A stretch of DNA of 64,000 bases from Verrucomicrobiota bacterium (lineage in GTDB: Bacteria; Verrucomicrobiota; Verrucomicrobiia; Opitutales; Opitutaceae), in contig JACRQG010000022.1 in NCBI GenBank assembly GCA_016222805.1, positions 132,760 to 196,759 on the forward strand, written 5' to 3'. Of the stretch, positions 35,044 to 44,500 are shown piece by piece. Made by a program: the position numbers and the translations under genes. The notes below the pieces were generated by a model. The model saw only the letters and a list, made by a program, of their open reading frames with translations. It had not been told where the DNA came from and ran no database searches. The first letter of the stretch is position 1; the number at the start of each line of letters is the position of its first letter.

Positions 35044-37653
35044 TCAGCCCAGCAGACCGCGCAGGGCCCGCTCCAGCGAGGTGCGGGAGAACGGCTTGCC
35101 CAGGAAGCGGATCCTCCCGGCGCCACCCAGCCGCTGCACGAGTTCCTCGTCGGTGTGTCCGCTGATCAGCAGCACGCGCACGTCCGGCAGCACCGTGCGC
35201 AACTCCGCCAGGGTCTGCTCCCCGTTCTTCCCCGGCATCAGGAGATCCAATACGACGAGATCGAACCGCGCCGGCTCCGCCCGGAAGAGCTCCACCGCCG
35301 CGCGCCCGTCCGCCGCCTCCACCGGCAGGAAGCCAAAGCCCCGCAGCATCTCGCACATCACCTCCCGGACCTGCGGTTCGTCATCGACGACCAGGGCACC
35401 GCCGCGGTGGCGCCACTGCCCCGCGCCAGCGCTCACCGGTGCTCCTCCCCGGGAGGGCGCCGGTCCGCTGGAGGGTGGCAGCAGGAGGCGGAAGGTCGAA
35501 CCCCGCCCGGGGCTGCTGTCGACACACAAGGCGCCTCCGTGCCCCCGCACGATTCCCAGCACCGCCGCGAGACCGAGTCCCCGGCCGGAAAACTTGGTGG
35601 TGAAGAAGGGATCGAAGATCTTGGCGCGAACCTCCGGGGTCATCCCCACGCCATTGTCCACCACCTCGAGGCACACGTAGTCGCCGACCGGGAGGCTGGT
35701 TCCGACGACACACCGCAGGCAGTCCTCCGTCCCGACCCGCGCGAGGCTGGTCCGAATCACCACCTCGCCTTCCCGCCCGGCGACCGCGTCGGTGGCATTC
35801 AGCACGAGGTTCATCACGATCTGGCGGATCTGGGTCGCGTCCGCCGACACCGCCGGCAGCCCGCGCGCGAGGTCGAGCCGCAGTTGCCCGGCCCGGGCGA
35901 TGGACACCTTCAGCAGCGGCACGAGTTCCTCGGTGAGGGCGGAGAGGTCCACGAGCTCGATCACGAGCCGGCCCTTGCCGGCATAGGCCAGCAATTGGCG
36001 GCAGAGCTCCGACGCCCGCATCGCCGCCGACTCAATCGCCTGGAGTTTCGCCTCGGTCGCATGCCCGGCCGGCAGGGCGAGGCGGGCCAGCTCGGCGCTG
36101 CCCAGCACGGTGCTCAGCAGGTTGTTGAAGTCATGGGCGATGCTGCCCGCCAGCAAGCCGAGGCTCTCCAGTTTCTGCCCTTCCAGGAGCTTGCGCTCGA
36201 GTGCCAGCCGGTCCGCCTCCGCCTGCTTCTGCGCGGTGATGTCGATCGCCAGCCCCTCGAAGACCGGCGGCTGACCGTCGACATAGACCCCGCGCCCCCG
36301 CGACAGGAGCCAGCGCTCGGCCCCGGCGCGGGTGCGGATGCGGTACTCGACCTCGAATTCGCGGCGCTCGGCGAGGGCCGCCCGCGTGCCCGTCCGCACG
36401 CGCGCCACATCCTCGGGATGCACCAGATCCCTCAGGTGCACGCGCCCGGAGAGAAAATCCGCCGGCGGGTACCCGGTCAGCCGCAGCACGCCCTCGCTGA
36501 TGAAGGCGATGGCAAAAGTGTCGGCGTATTCACCGCGAAACGCCATCCCTGGCAGCGCGTGCATGAGATGGGCGAGCTGCCGGCGGCTTTCGCTGAGCTC
36601 GACCGTGCGCAGCTTTACCTCCCCCTCGATCGAACGGGTGCGCCGCAGGTGCGTCCCGAGGAAGAACGCGCCGAAGAACGTCGCCGCCAGGCCCGCGACG
36701 AGCCCCACCAGAGGCGAGTCCACCTGCCAGCGGGCCGGCTCCTCCGCCCGGCGGTAGAGCAGGCTCCAGCGGCGTCCGGCCACCGTGAGCGGCACCTCGC
36801 GGTGCGGCCGCCGCCGGAACTCCTCTTCCGTGGGTGGCGGCCGGCCGCTCTCGTGTCCAAGATGGCAGTACAAGACCCGTCGATCCGCCTGCGGAGCCGC
36901 TCCATCCAGGAACATCACGTCGAGGGGTGAGCCCGGCAGCATGTTCCAGGGCTGGTTCAGCAGGTCCGCGACCCGAAACACCCCGAGCAGGAAGCCGTCC
37001 ACCCGGCCGGGCGTGCCAGGCACCGGGCAGACCATGACCAGGCCGTCATTCGGGCCGGACTCGTAAACCAGCTTCAGCTTGCCGCTCAGCGCGAGGTCCC
37101 CGCTGGCCGCCGCCGCCCCGAAGATCGCCCGCAAGGGGCTCGCGGCGGCGTCCGAACCGAGGACGTGCCGGTTGGCATCGAGGGGTTCGGCCAGCTGCAT
37201 CGGAAAATACTCCGACCGGGGGAGCGCCACCACGTCGATCCTGCCGGTCGCACGCTCGCGGATGCGCCCGATCTTCCCCAGCAGGGCCGCGTGCGCCCGC
37301 TCCCAGTCCGCCCGGTTCTCCGCCGCCACCCGTGGCGCCCACTGCATGCCGAGAAAGCCCGGGTGGCGTTCAAACTGGCCCCGCGCCACGGCGCCGAACT
37401 TCGCCTGGTCGATCTCCCGGCCATGCGCCATGAAGACGCGCATCGCGAGCAGGCAGTCCTCATAGCCCGCCAGCGTCTGCCGGATGAACGCATGCCGCGC
37501 CTCGATCTGCCGCGAGAACGCGAGCTCGTTCTGCGACGCCTCCGCGACCTCCGCGCTCCGCCACAGCCAAACCGACAGCCCGGCGCCAACCACCACCGCC
37601 AGGCCGATGACCAGGGCATCGAACCTGGAAGCAGTGGGAGCGGGGACTGCCAT
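35044..37653 (-). CDS. CHASE-domain hybrid histidine kinase
   Basis: 869 residues from ATG 37653. A membrane helix (about 13-31), an extracytoplasmic CHASE domain (about 70-300, with 'HPGFLGMQWAPRV') and a second helix (about 314-333) are followed by a PAS/PAC domain (about 355-475), a HisKA with H507 in 'SIAHDFNNLLSTVLG', a HATPase domain with 'NLVLNATDAV' and 'GRGLGLAAVLGIVRGHGG', and a receiver with D803 in 'VLDLLMPGKNG' and K of 'LGKPFS'. CHASE domains bind small ligands such as adenine derivatives in known cases. A histidine phosphotransfer partner is not in view. The longer frame upstream of 37653 overlaps glyA and is a shadow. Confidence 0.92.
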   Translation of the reverse strand: MAVPAPTASRFDALVIGLAVVVGAGLSVWLWRSAEVAEASQNELAFSRQIEARHAFIRQTLAGYEDCLLAMRVFMAHGREIDQAKFGAVARGQFERHPGFLGMQWAPRVAAENRADWERAHAALLGKIGRIRERATGRIDVVALPRSEYFPMQLAEPLDANRHVLGSDAAASPLRAIFGAAAASGDLALSGKLKLVYESGPNDGLVMVCPVPGTPGRVDGFLLGVFRVADLLNQPWNMLPGSPLDVMFLDGAAPQADRRVLYCHLGHESGRPPPTEEEFRRRPHREVPLTVAGRRWSLLYRRAEEPARWQVDSPLVGLVAGLAATFFGAFFLGTHLRRTRSIEGEVKLRTVELSESRRQLAHLMHALPGMAFRGEYADTFAIAFISEGVLRLTGYPPADFLSGRVHLRDLVHPEDVARVRTGTRAALAERREFEVEYRIRTRAGAERWLLSRGRGVYVDGQPPVFEGLAIDITAQKQAEADRLALERKLLEGQKLESLGLLAGSIAHDFNNLLSTVLGSAELARLALPAGHATEAKLQAIESAAMRASELCRQLLAYAGKGRLVIELVDLSALTEELVPLLKVSIARAGQLRLDLARGLPAVSADATQIRQIVMNLVLNATDAVAGREGEVVIRTSLARVGTEDCLRCVVGTSLPVGDYVCLEVVDNGVGMTPEVRAKIFDPFFTTKFSGRGLGLAAVLGIVRGHGGALCVDSSPGRGSTFRLLLPPSSGPAPSRGGAPVSAGAGQWRHRGGALVVDDEPQVREVMCEMLRGFGFLPVEAADGRAAVELFRAEPARFDLVVLDLLMPGKNGEQTLAELRTVLPDVRVLLISGHTDEELVQRLGGAGRIRFLGKPFSRTSLERALRGLLG

Positions 37654-37685
37654 AGCGGGTTGGCCGGGAAGGCGCCGCCGCGGGA

Positions 37686-38951
37686 TCAGCGATAGGGCAA
37701 CGGATGCCGCAAGGTGAGGGCCGCCACCCGCTGGCCCACCTCGGCGATCACGGCGGCCTCTCCCGGCGTGCCAATCGCCGCCAGCACCGCGTCGATGCAA
37801 CCGGCGATCTCCTCCATTTCCGCTTCGACGAAGCCGCGCGTGGTCACGGCCGGGGTGCCCAGGCGGATGCCGGAGGCCTGGAACGGGCTGCGGGTCTCGA
37901 ACGGCACCGTGTTCTTGTTGCAGGTGATGTGGGCGAGATCGAGGGTCTCCTGTGCCTTCTTCGCCGTCAGCTCCGGAAACTTGGTCCGCAGATCGACCAG
38001 CATCAGGTGATTGTCGGTTCCCCCGGAGACGATCTTGTACCCGCGCCGCAGCATCGCCTCGGCGAGCGCGCGCGCATTCCGCACGCTCTGTTCGGAGTAG
38101 GTCTTGAATTCCGGCTTGAGGCATTCCCCGAAGCACACCGCCTTGGCGGCGATCACGTGCATCAGCGGCCCGCCCTGCCCCCCCGGGAACATCGCCGAGT
38201 CGATCGCCTTGGCATGGGCGGTCCGGCAGAGAATCAAGCCACCCCGCGGCCCGCGCAGCGTCTTGTGCGTGGTGGTGGTGACAAAATCGGCATGTGGCAC
38301 CGGCGACGGATGCACCCCGGCCGCCACCAGGCCGGCGATGTGAGCGATGTCCGCGAACAGCAGGGCGCCCACGCTGCGGGCGATTTCGCCCATGCGCGCG
38401 AAGTCGATCACCCGCGAATACGCGCTGGCCCCGACCGTGATCATCTTCGGCTGCTCGCGCGCGGCCACCGCCGCCAGTTCGTCGTAATCGATCCGCCCGT
38501 TATCCTCGCGCACCCCGTACTGGCAGAAACGGTAGAGCTTGCCGGAGAAGTTCGCGGGATTGCCGTGGGTGAGGTGACCGCCGTGGCTCAGGTTCATGCC
38601 GAGCACCTTGTCACCCGGCTGCAGCATCGCGGTGTAGACCGCGAAGTTCGCCTGCGAACCGGAGTGCGGCTGCACATTGGCGTGCTCGGCGCCAAACAGC
38701 GCCTTCGCGCGCTCGATCGCCAGGGTCTCCACCTTGTCGACCTGTTCGCAGCCTCCGTACCATCGCTTGCCCGGATAGCCCTCGGCGTACTTGTTGGTCA
38801 GCACACTGCCCTGCGCCTCCATCACCGCCGGATAGGTGAAGTTCTCGGACGCGATCAGTTCGATGTGACCTTGCTGGCGCGCGAGTTCGGCCGCGATGGC
38901 GGCGTGGACTTCAGGATCAAGCGTGCGGAGTGGAGCGGAGTTGAGCGGCAT
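37686..38951 (-). CDS. glyA: Serine hydroxymethyltransferase
   Basis: 421 residues, the usual length. It converts serine and tetrahydrofolate to glycine and 5,10-methylene-tetrahydrofolate in the cytosol, supplying one-carbon units. Seen: '[20 protein letters not shown]', '[20 protein letters not shown]', '[11 protein letters not shown]', and the PLP lysine K230 in '[15 protein letters not shown]'. No frameshift or missing residue was noticed. The leader before ATG 38951 is pyrimidine-rich with no Shine-Dalgarno sequence. purD lies 1.3 kb upstream on the same strand, which fits purine/one-carbon metabolism. Confidence 0.97.
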   Translation of the reverse strand: MPLNSAPLRTLDPEVHAAIAAELARQQGHIELIASENFTYPAVMEAQGSVLTNKYAEGYPGKRWYGGCEQVDKVETLAIERAKALFGAEHANVQPHSGSQANFAVYTAMLQPGDKVLGMNLSHGGHLTHGNPANFSGKLYRFCQYGVREDNGRIDYDELAAVAAREQPKMITVGASAYSRVIDFARMGEIARSVGALLFADIAHIAGLVAAGVHPSPVPHADFVTTTTHKTLRGPRGGLILCRTAHAKAIDSAMFPGGQGGPLMHVIAAKAVCFGECLKPEFKTYSEQSVRNARALAEAMLRRGYKIVSGGTDNHLMLVDLRTKFPELTAKKAQETLDLAHITCNKNTVPFETRSPFQASGIRLGTPAVTTRGFVEAEMEEIAGCIDAVLAAIGTPGEAAVIAEVGQRVAALTLRHPLPYR

Positions 38952-39021
38952 AGGGCGGAGAAAAGGGACCGGGCCCCGATTGCGGGGGCGAGCGCGCGCC
39001 GGCGCCAGCTAAAAAACGGCC

Positions 39022-39501
39022 TCACGCCGCCAGGCCGCGCAGGTACTTCACCAGCGACGGAATGGACTCCACCATCTCGTCCCGGACTGCCTCGTAGAGC
39101 GAAAGCGGACCGCCGAATGGGTCCCCAATCTCGCGTTCCGCGTCGCCAGGGATGAACTCCCGGAAGAGATGCACGTGCCGCGGTGCCGGATCCGCCTGCA
39201 CCAGGAGCATCGCCCGATGCGATTCGGTCATGCACAACACCGCCTTCGCCTGATCCATCATCTCCTGGGTGACGGGCTGGCTGCGGTGCCCGGAAATGTC
39301 GATGCCGACCTTCTTCAAGGCTGCGACCGAATTGGCGGACACGGCATCGCCCCGCCGCGCGACCACCCCCGCCGAAACGACCTTCCAGGATTTCAGGGGC
39401 TCGTCCTCGACCAACAAGGCATGCTGCAACAACGCCGCCGCCATCGGGCTGCGACAGATGTTGGCGGTGCAAACGACGAGGATCTCCCCGGAGGCGGACA
39501 C
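39022..39501 (-). CDS. Low-molecular-weight protein tyrosine phosphatase/arsenate-reductase-like
   Basis: 159 residues from GTG 39501. The P-loop 'VVCTANICRSP' is C11-X5-R17, the signature of LMW phosphatases, and the acid loop is 'GDPFGG' near the C-terminus. A second feature is 'SAGVVARRGDAVSANSV' after the P-loop. In bacteria these enzymes dephosphorylate tyrosine kinases of exopolysaccharide export or act as YwlE-type arginine phosphatases; which applies is unclear. No Shine-Dalgarno sequence precedes the start; upstream in-frame TTG codons are possible. It lies between glyA and a secreted hypothetical protein. Confidence 0.85.
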   Translation of the reverse strand: MSASGEILVVCTANICRSPMAAALLQHALLVEDEPLKSWKVVSAGVVARRGDAVSANSVAALKKVGIDISGHRSQPVTQEMMDQAKAVLCMTESHRAMLLVQADPAPRHVHLFREFIPGDAEREIGDPFGGPLSLYEAVRDEMVESIPSLVKYLRGLAA

Positions 39502-39593
39502 GAGACGGGAGAGGATACGGTTTTTCGCGAAACGCAAAGCCGGATTCCGTCCGGCGGCGGGCGCAGCGGACGCCGGACCGACCGGCCGGCGGT

Positions 39594-40223
39594 TCAGGGC
39601 GGCACCCGCCGCAGGGCGACGAGCGCCCGATGGAGATGCACCGCCCGCTGCAAGGCCGCATCCACCACGCTCGACGAGGTCCGCGCGGCGCCGGCTTCCG
39701 CCGCCGGGACGCGGTCGCCCGCCTGCGCCAGTCGCCTCTCGTCGTTGCGCACCTTGTCGGGGTGATCCTGCAACAAGCCGGCCAGGGGAGCGCCCGCGTT
39801 CAACGCCTCGTACGCCCGGCGATCCTGGTCCGCCTCCGCGGCCACGGCGACATCCGGTTCGAAGCCCGGACCCGGAATCCCCACCACGAGCCATCCGGTG
39901 CCGGCGTGCGGCTCGCGCAGGACCTGCCGAAGCTCGGCTGCGGTGTCGCGATTGGCCACGACCAGCACCGGCGTGCGCGGGCTCGCGCGAAACTTGAGCC
40001 AGGCCGCCAGCGCCGCCGCCCCGTCGCGCCCGCTGGCCACATAGCGCAGATCAATCACCCGCGCGCGGATGCCCGCGGGCGGAGCCGCAGGCAAATCCGC
40101 CGGCAGCTCGCGCACCCGCACATATCCCAGGCCCTGTCCCAGGTCGCGCTCCTCGGCCGCCGCGGTCCGGCCAATCCCGGACCACAGGAGAATCGCCAGC
40201 AGGGTTCCCCAGCGTCGAATCAT
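39594..40223 (-). CDS. Secreted hypothetical protein coupled to purD
   Basis: 209 residues from ATG 40223. A signal peptide is visible ('WGTLLAILLWSGIGRTAAA', cleavage about 23). The mature part shows 'ARVIDLRYVASGRDGAAALAAWL', then 'RTPVLVVANRDTAAELRQVL' and 'GWLVVGIPGPGFEPDV', an alpha/beta pattern weakly like rhodanese or C-terminal peptidase fragments. No function is assigned. The start ATG overlaps the purD stop (ATGA), so the gene is read through from purD. Confidence 0.6.
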   Translation of the reverse strand: MIRRWGTLLAILLWSGIGRTAAAEERDLGQGLGYVRVRELPADLPAAPPAGIRARVIDLRYVASGRDGAAALAAWLKFRASPRTPVLVVANRDTAAELRQVLREPHAGTGWLVVGIPGPGFEPDVAVAAEADQDRRAYEALNAGAPLAGLLQDHPDKVRNDERRLAQAGDRVPAAEAGAARTSSSVVDAALQRAVHLHRALVALRRVPP

Positions 40224-41524
40224 CGGCGCTGGAGCTGCCGGGCTCCGATATCGCGTCGGTAATACTTGCTCGCACACTGCACGCGTTCACAGGCCGCGTA
40301 CGCGAGATCCGCGGCTTCGCGCAGCGTCGGCGCCAGCGCGGTCACGCCCAGCACGCGGCCTCCGTTGGTGACGAGGCGTCCGGCGGCATCGACCGCCGTG
40401 CCGGCATGGAGGATGGACACCCCGGCGGGCAAGTCGGTCGGTAGCGTGAGGGGATCCCCTTTGGCGAAGGCCTCCGGATAACCGCGCGCCGCAATCACCA
40501 CGCACATGGCATGCTCGGGCCGAATTCGCAACGGGGTTCCCGGCAGCTCCCCTCGCGTGGCCGCCCAAAGCAGCGCGAGCACGTCATCCGCGATCCGCGG
40601 CAGCACCACCTGCGTTTCCGGATCTCCAAACCGCGCGTTGTACTCAATCACCTGCGGACCTTCCGCCGTCAGCATGATCCCGATGAAGAGCGTGCCACAG
40701 TAGTTGATCCCTTCGGAGGCGATCGCGCGCACCGACGGACCGACAATCTCGGCGTCAATCCGCGCGAGCAGTTCGGGCGTCACGACCTCGGCCGGGGAAT
40801 AGGTTCCCATTCCGCCGGTATTTGGACCGGTGTCGCCATCGCCGATGCGCTTGTGATCCTGGGATGTCGGCAGGATGGCGTACTGCCGCCCCGACACCAC
40901 GACGAGAAGGGAGGTCTCCTCCCCCACCAGGCAGTCCTCGATCAGGATCTGCCTCCCCGCGGCCCCGAACCGGCCACCGGCGAGCATGTCGCGCACCGCC
41001 GCCTCGGCCTCCGCGAGCGTCTGGGCCACAATCACGCCCTTCCCCGCCGCCAGTCCGTCCGCCTTGACCACAATCGGCATGCTCCGGCCGCGAAGATAGG
41101 CGAGGGCCGGTTCCACCGCGTCAAAAAACGCCGCCGGCGCGGTCGGGATGCGATGCTTCAGCAGGATTTGCTTCGTGAAGATCTTCGACGCCTCGAGCCG
41201 GGCCCCGTCGGCCTTCGGGCCGTAAACGGGGATCCCCGCCGCGATCAGGCGGTCCGCCAGGCCCAGTGCCAGCGGCACCTCCGGACCGACGACCACAAAC
41301 TCGATCGCCTCGCGGCGGGCCAGCTCGACCAGGCCGGCGACATCGTCCGCCGCCACGGGAAAACAAGGCACGTCCCGCGCAATGCCGGCATTGCCGGGGG
41401 CGCAGCAGACCCGCCGGCGCGCGGGGGAGGCGAGCAGCGCGCGGACCAAGGCGTGTTCGCGGCCGCCGGAACCGACGACGAGGACGGATCGAGGGAGATG
41501 CGAGGGAGACACGCGCGAACACAC
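40220..41524 (-). CDS. purD: Phosphoribosylamine-glycine ligase
   Basis: 434 residues from GTG 41524; a GTG four codons later is also possible. It makes glycinamide ribonucleotide from phosphoribosylamine, glycine and ATP, step two of purine synthesis, in the cytosol. Seen: 'SVLVVGSGGREHALVRAL' at the N-terminus, 'FVVVGPEVPLALGLADRL', 'IVVKADGLAAGKGVIVAQT' (ATP-grasp), 'GDGDTGPNTGGMGTYSPAEV' and 'NARFGDPETQVVLPR' near residue 290. Length fits the family. No purine genes flank it except glyA 1.3 kb downstream. Confidence 0.97.
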   Translation of the reverse strand: MCSRVSPSHLPRSVLVVGSGGREHALVRALLASPARRRVCCAPGNAGIARDVPCFPVAADDVAGLVELARREAIEFVVVGPEVPLALGLADRLIAAGIPVYGPKADGARLEASKIFTKQILLKHRIPTAPAAFFDAVEPALAYLRGRSMPIVVKADGLAAGKGVIVAQTLAEAEAAVRDMLAGGRFGAAGRQILIEDCLVGEETSLLVVVSGRQYAILPTSQDHKRIGDGDTGPNTGGMGTYSPAEVVTPELLARIDAEIVGPSVRAIASEGINYCGTLFIGIMLTAEGPQVIEYNARFGDPETQVVLPRIADDVLALLWAATRGELPGTPLRIRPEHAMCVVIAARGYPEAFAKGDPLTLPTDLPAGVSILHAGTAVDAAGRLVTNGGRVLGVTALAPTLREAADLAYAACERVQCASKYYRRDIGARQLQRR

Positions 41525-41554
41525 TCAGAGCCCCGCGCGCGAGGCAAGGCTCCG

Positions 41555-43465
41555 TTACAGCACCTGCAGTTTCTTGCGATAGAAGGCCACGACCTCGTCC
41601 GGATCGTCGGTGAAGAGGATGTAGTCCGCCATCCACGCCGGCGCGCGCCGCGACTGAATCATCGTGTGGAGCTGGTTGCGCAGATCGCGCCAGAATTCCG
41701 CGTTGAAAAACACGTACGGGATGCGCGGACGGATGCCGAGCTTGAGGTTGCAGAGCTCGATGCCGACCTCCTCGAGGGTGCCCACACCGCCGACGTTGAA
41801 GACGCAAAAATCCGCCGCCTCGAACCACTTCTGCCGGAAGTGCCGGGACGACTCCTGGAAGGTGTTGAAGAAGTCCACGCCGAGTTCGGGCGGCTGCGCC
41901 TCGAGTTCCAGGAAGCACGCGCCGGTCAGCGCCCCCTTGGCCCGCGCCTGCTCGGTGGCGAGTCGCATGACGCCGCCGCCGCCGCCGGTGAGCACGCCGA
42001 GGTTGTGCCCGATGAACGACGTCAGCTTGTCGACCAGGGTGGCGATCCGGTCCGTGTCCTTCTGGTCGAGCCCGATGGCCGAACCGTAGAACGCCAGGAT
42101 CGTCGACTCCTGGAACTTCCGCGCCACCTCCTCGCGCACAAAGAACCCATGGTCGCGCTTGTAGGTGTGCAGGTAGAGATCCTTGGTGAGTTCGTCGTAC
42201 CAGTAGACCTGGATTCCAATCGAGCTGAGGGTGTCGAGCCGCCCATGGGCGTGGCTGGAGAAGAAGTAGCCGTGGGTGCGGGAGGCCTTGCGGAAGATTA
42301 CCCGGCGCAACTTCACCTGCGGCAGATGGGAGAGGAGTTCGATCTGCTCCGCCAGGTTGGGGAAGACTTCGAGAATGAGCGTGTCGGCGTTCTCCGGCGC
42401 CGCTTCGAGGGCCTGCAACACGGTGCGGTGACCGACCGGGCAGGCGTCGCTCTCCAGCACCTTGCGGAGGTCGTCGTTGGCGCGCAGCACCACCGCCGGG
42501 TTCTCCATCGAGCCGCTGACGCCCCGCAGGGCGACCGTCTTGGTGCGCGGCATCGTCTCGCCATTGTCGCGCGGGGGATTCTGGTCGAGGCACTTGAAGA
42601 CGCCCGTGGCCGTCGCGAGCAGGCGGGTGCGTTTCTTCGCCAGCGTCTTGAGCTCGGGGTCCTCGATTTCCGGCGACCGGAACACGTCCACCGATACCAC
42701 CGGATTCACCACCGGCTGGTCGCCGGGGTTGTAGATTTCGAGCATGATGTTTGTCCCGAAGGTCTTCACCGGATCGAGCAGCACCGCGCTGGTGTGGATG
42801 CCGAAGTTGCCCGCCCCCTGGTTGAGCACGACGAAGTGCTCCTTCAGGTACATCGAGCAGCTCGTGAGGATGCCGGAACGCGGCGGAATCGTCAGCGGCG
42901 CCGCGTCGTGGCGAATCTGCACGCGGTCCAGGTAATTCCGGCCGGCGTGCCCGCTCACCACCCGCTCGAAATCCGGCCGCTGCAGCTTCGGGCTGAGGGT
43001 GTAGCTGAGGTGGTGGGGAGTCAGGAAGACGCGTCCCTGCGAATCGATGCTGATCGTGTTGGGCAGCTTGACGCGGTTCTCCTTCAGCGCCTCCCAGATT
43101 TCCGCGGTCGAGAGCTTCGCGGCGGCGGGCGCGAAGTAGAGGCGCCCCACCGGCGCCCCCACCCGCATGAGCTTCTTCCAGTAGGGGGCGTGGGGAAAGC
43201 TGGAATCGAAGATGAAGGCGTCGGCCTGCAGTTCGAGCCGGTTGCCCTCGACGTGGGGCTGGCCGTGGATCTGCATCTCGATCCCGATGCGCGCCAGGGA
43301 GCTGCGCTCGGAAAACCGCAGGTCGGCCAGGTGCGCCTTCAGGAACTCAAACTCCACCGGGTGGCGCGGCCAGAAGGCCAGCGTGAGCGTGACGGAGCGC
43401 TCGTCCTTGTTCTTCACCGTCAGGATCTGGCCATCCGGGCTCGTCCAGAATTGTTCGGGGTTCAT
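41555..43465 (-). CDS. Long LOG/TIGR00730-family protein
   Basis: 636 residues from ATG 43465. The last 250 residues or so are a Rossmann fold of the LOG/lysine-decarboxylase-like family: 'TILAFYGSAIGLDQKDTDR', 'HNLGVLTGGGGGVM' and 'VGGVGTLEEVGIELCNL', the last standing in for PGGxGTxxE with Val in place of Pro. The family hydrolyses nucleoside monophosphates (cytokinin activation) in other organisms. The first 370 residues are unfamiliar, with beta-rich patterns and 'FDSSFPHAPYWKKLMRVGAP'; no domain is recognised. The gene is plausible as a single unit because no frameshift or internal start is evident. Its role is unknown. Confidence 0.78.
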   Translation of the reverse strand: MNPEQFWTSPDGQILTVKNKDERSVTLTLAFWPRHPVEFEFLKAHLADLRFSERSSLARIGIEMQIHGQPHVEGNRLELQADAFIFDSSFPHAPYWKKLMRVGAPVGRLYFAPAAAKLSTAEIWEALKENRVKLPNTISIDSQGRVFLTPHHLSYTLSPKLQRPDFERVVSGHAGRNYLDRVQIRHDAAPLTIPPRSGILTSCSMYLKEHFVVLNQGAGNFGIHTSAVLLDPVKTFGTNIMLEIYNPGDQPVVNPVVSVDVFRSPEIEDPELKTLAKKRTRLLATATGVFKCLDQNPPRDNGETMPRTKTVALRGVSGSMENPAVVLRANDDLRKVLESDACPVGHRTVLQALEAAPENADTLILEVFPNLAEQIELLSHLPQVKLRRVIFRKASRTHGYFFSSHAHGRLDTLSSIGIQVYWYDELTKDLYLHTYKRDHGFFVREEVARKFQESTILAFYGSAIGLDQKDTDRIATLVDKLTSFIGHNLGVLTGGGGGVMRLATEQARAKGALTGACFLELEAQPPELGVDFFNTFQESSRHFRQKWFEAADFCVFNVGGVGTLEEVGIELCNLKLGIRPRIPYVFFNAEFWRDLRNQLHTMIQSRRAPAWMADYILFTDDPDEVVAFYRKKLQVL

Positions 43466-43613
43466 GTGTGTAAGGGGTGCACTGATGCCCGAACCGCCGG
43501 GGCGAGACAAGCGGGGAGATCGGGATTGCCTTCCCTCCGGGGGGGTGCCACTCGTTGCCGCTTTTATGGTCCCGTTTCGGCGGGGCCAGTCCCACCCAGT
43601 CGTCCCTTCCCTC

Positions 43614-44381
43614 ATGAAACTGAAGCATCTCCTCACGCTCTGCCTGCCCATCGCCGGCCTCATTCCGGCGTCCGCCGCGGAGGTCAAAGCCAATCTCCCG
43701 GGTCCGGCCGGCCAGGCCGCCGCTCCCGCCAAGCCCGCCTTCACCGATGCGCAGTTGATCGAGGAGTTCGGCTGGTTCATCGGCAAGCGCGTCGGCCTCA
43801 CCGAGCTCGAGTTCAGCGCCGCCGAGATCGAGACCTTGATCGGTGGCCTCCGCTCCGCCGCCGCGGGCAAGGACTCGCCGTACGAGCTTGAGAAGATCGG
43901 GCCGGTGATGGACGACTTCATGCAGAAGAAACAGGCGGCCTACGTCGCCAAGCTGAAGACGAAGAACCAGGGCGTGAACGCCGAGTTCTTCACCAAGCTG
44001 AAGGAGAACAAGGCCGTGGTGGAACTGCCCAGCGGGCTGCGCTACGAAATCACGCAGGCCGGCACCGGGCCCGCTCCCAAGGCCACGGATACCGTCCGCG
44101 TGCATTACGTCGGCAAGCTGATCGACGGTTCCGAATTCGACAGCTCGGTCAAGCGCGGCGAACCCGCCGAGTTTCCGCTCGACCAGGTGATTCCCGGCTG
44201 GACCGAGGGTATCCAGAAGATGAATAAGGGCGGCAAGATCAAGCTCTACGTCCCGCCGCATCTCGCCTACGGCGACGACGGCCGCCCCGGCATTCCTCCC
44301 GGCAGCACCCTGATCTTCGACGTCGAGCTCCTCGACATCAAGGCTCCCGCCGCCGCCGCGCCCCAGCCGGCCAAGAAGTGA
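43614..44381 (+). CDS. FKBP-type peptidyl-prolyl isomerase, periplasmic
   Basis: 255 residues from ATG 43614. A signal peptide ('MKLKHLLTLCLPIAGLIPASA', about 1-21) is followed by an FKBP_N-type helical dimerisation region (about 40-130) and a C-terminal FKBP domain with 'RVHYVGKLIDGSEFDSS', 'IPGWTEGIQKMNKGGK' and 'PHLAYGDDGRPGIPPGSTL'. This is the layout of Mip/FkpA, chaperone-isomerases acting on envelope proteins. The tail ends in 'APAAAAPQPAKK'. An intrinsic terminator follows at 44411. Confidence 0.95.
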   Translation: MKLKHLLTLCLPIAGLIPASAAEVKANLPGPAGQAAAPAKPAFTDAQLIEEFGWFIGKRVGLTELEFSAAEIETLIGGLRSAAAGKDSPYELEKIGPVMDDFMQKKQAAYVAKLKTKNQGVNAEFFTKLKENKAVVELPSGLRYEITQAGTGPAPKATDTVRVHYVGKLIDGSEFDSSVKRGEPAEFPLDQVIPGWTEGIQKMNKGGKIKLYVPPHLAYGDDGRPGIPPGSTLIFDVELLDIKAPAAAAPQPAKK

Positions 44382-44410
44382 CTTCGGATCGCGGCCCCCG
44401 CCTCCGCTTC

Positions 44411-44439
44411 GCCCCCGCTTCCCGCGGGGGCTTTTTTTT
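44411..44439 (+). terminator. Intrinsic terminator after FKBP gene
   Basis: The stem GCCCCCGC (44411-44418) and GCGGGGGC (44424-44431), with a five-base loop TTCCC, is followed by eight T residues (44432-44439). It lies 30 bases after the FKBP stop codon. It also argues that the carboxypeptidase gene cannot begin before about 44440. Confidence 0.9.
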
Positions 44440-44500
44440 GCCTGCCGCGCGCCTTGCGCTTCGCGCTTTCCTTTGCCCCGCTTCGCTGCTCTCTCCTGCC

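Noticed and set aside
33647-35356. Open frame extending the aspartic protease by 570 residues
   Set aside because: It runs antisense-free but in a shifted frame through the MFS gene, with Arg/Gly/Pro/Ala-rich composition. The lipobox after ATG 33646 marks the true N-terminus.
37654-38136. Extension of the hybrid kinase into glyA
   Set aside because: The residues are a shadow of glyA in another frame. The membrane helix and CHASE domain follow ATG 37653 directly.
44378-44500. Upstream start for the M14 carboxypeptidase
   Set aside because: This stretch contains the intrinsic terminator of the FKBP gene and overlaps its stop codon.
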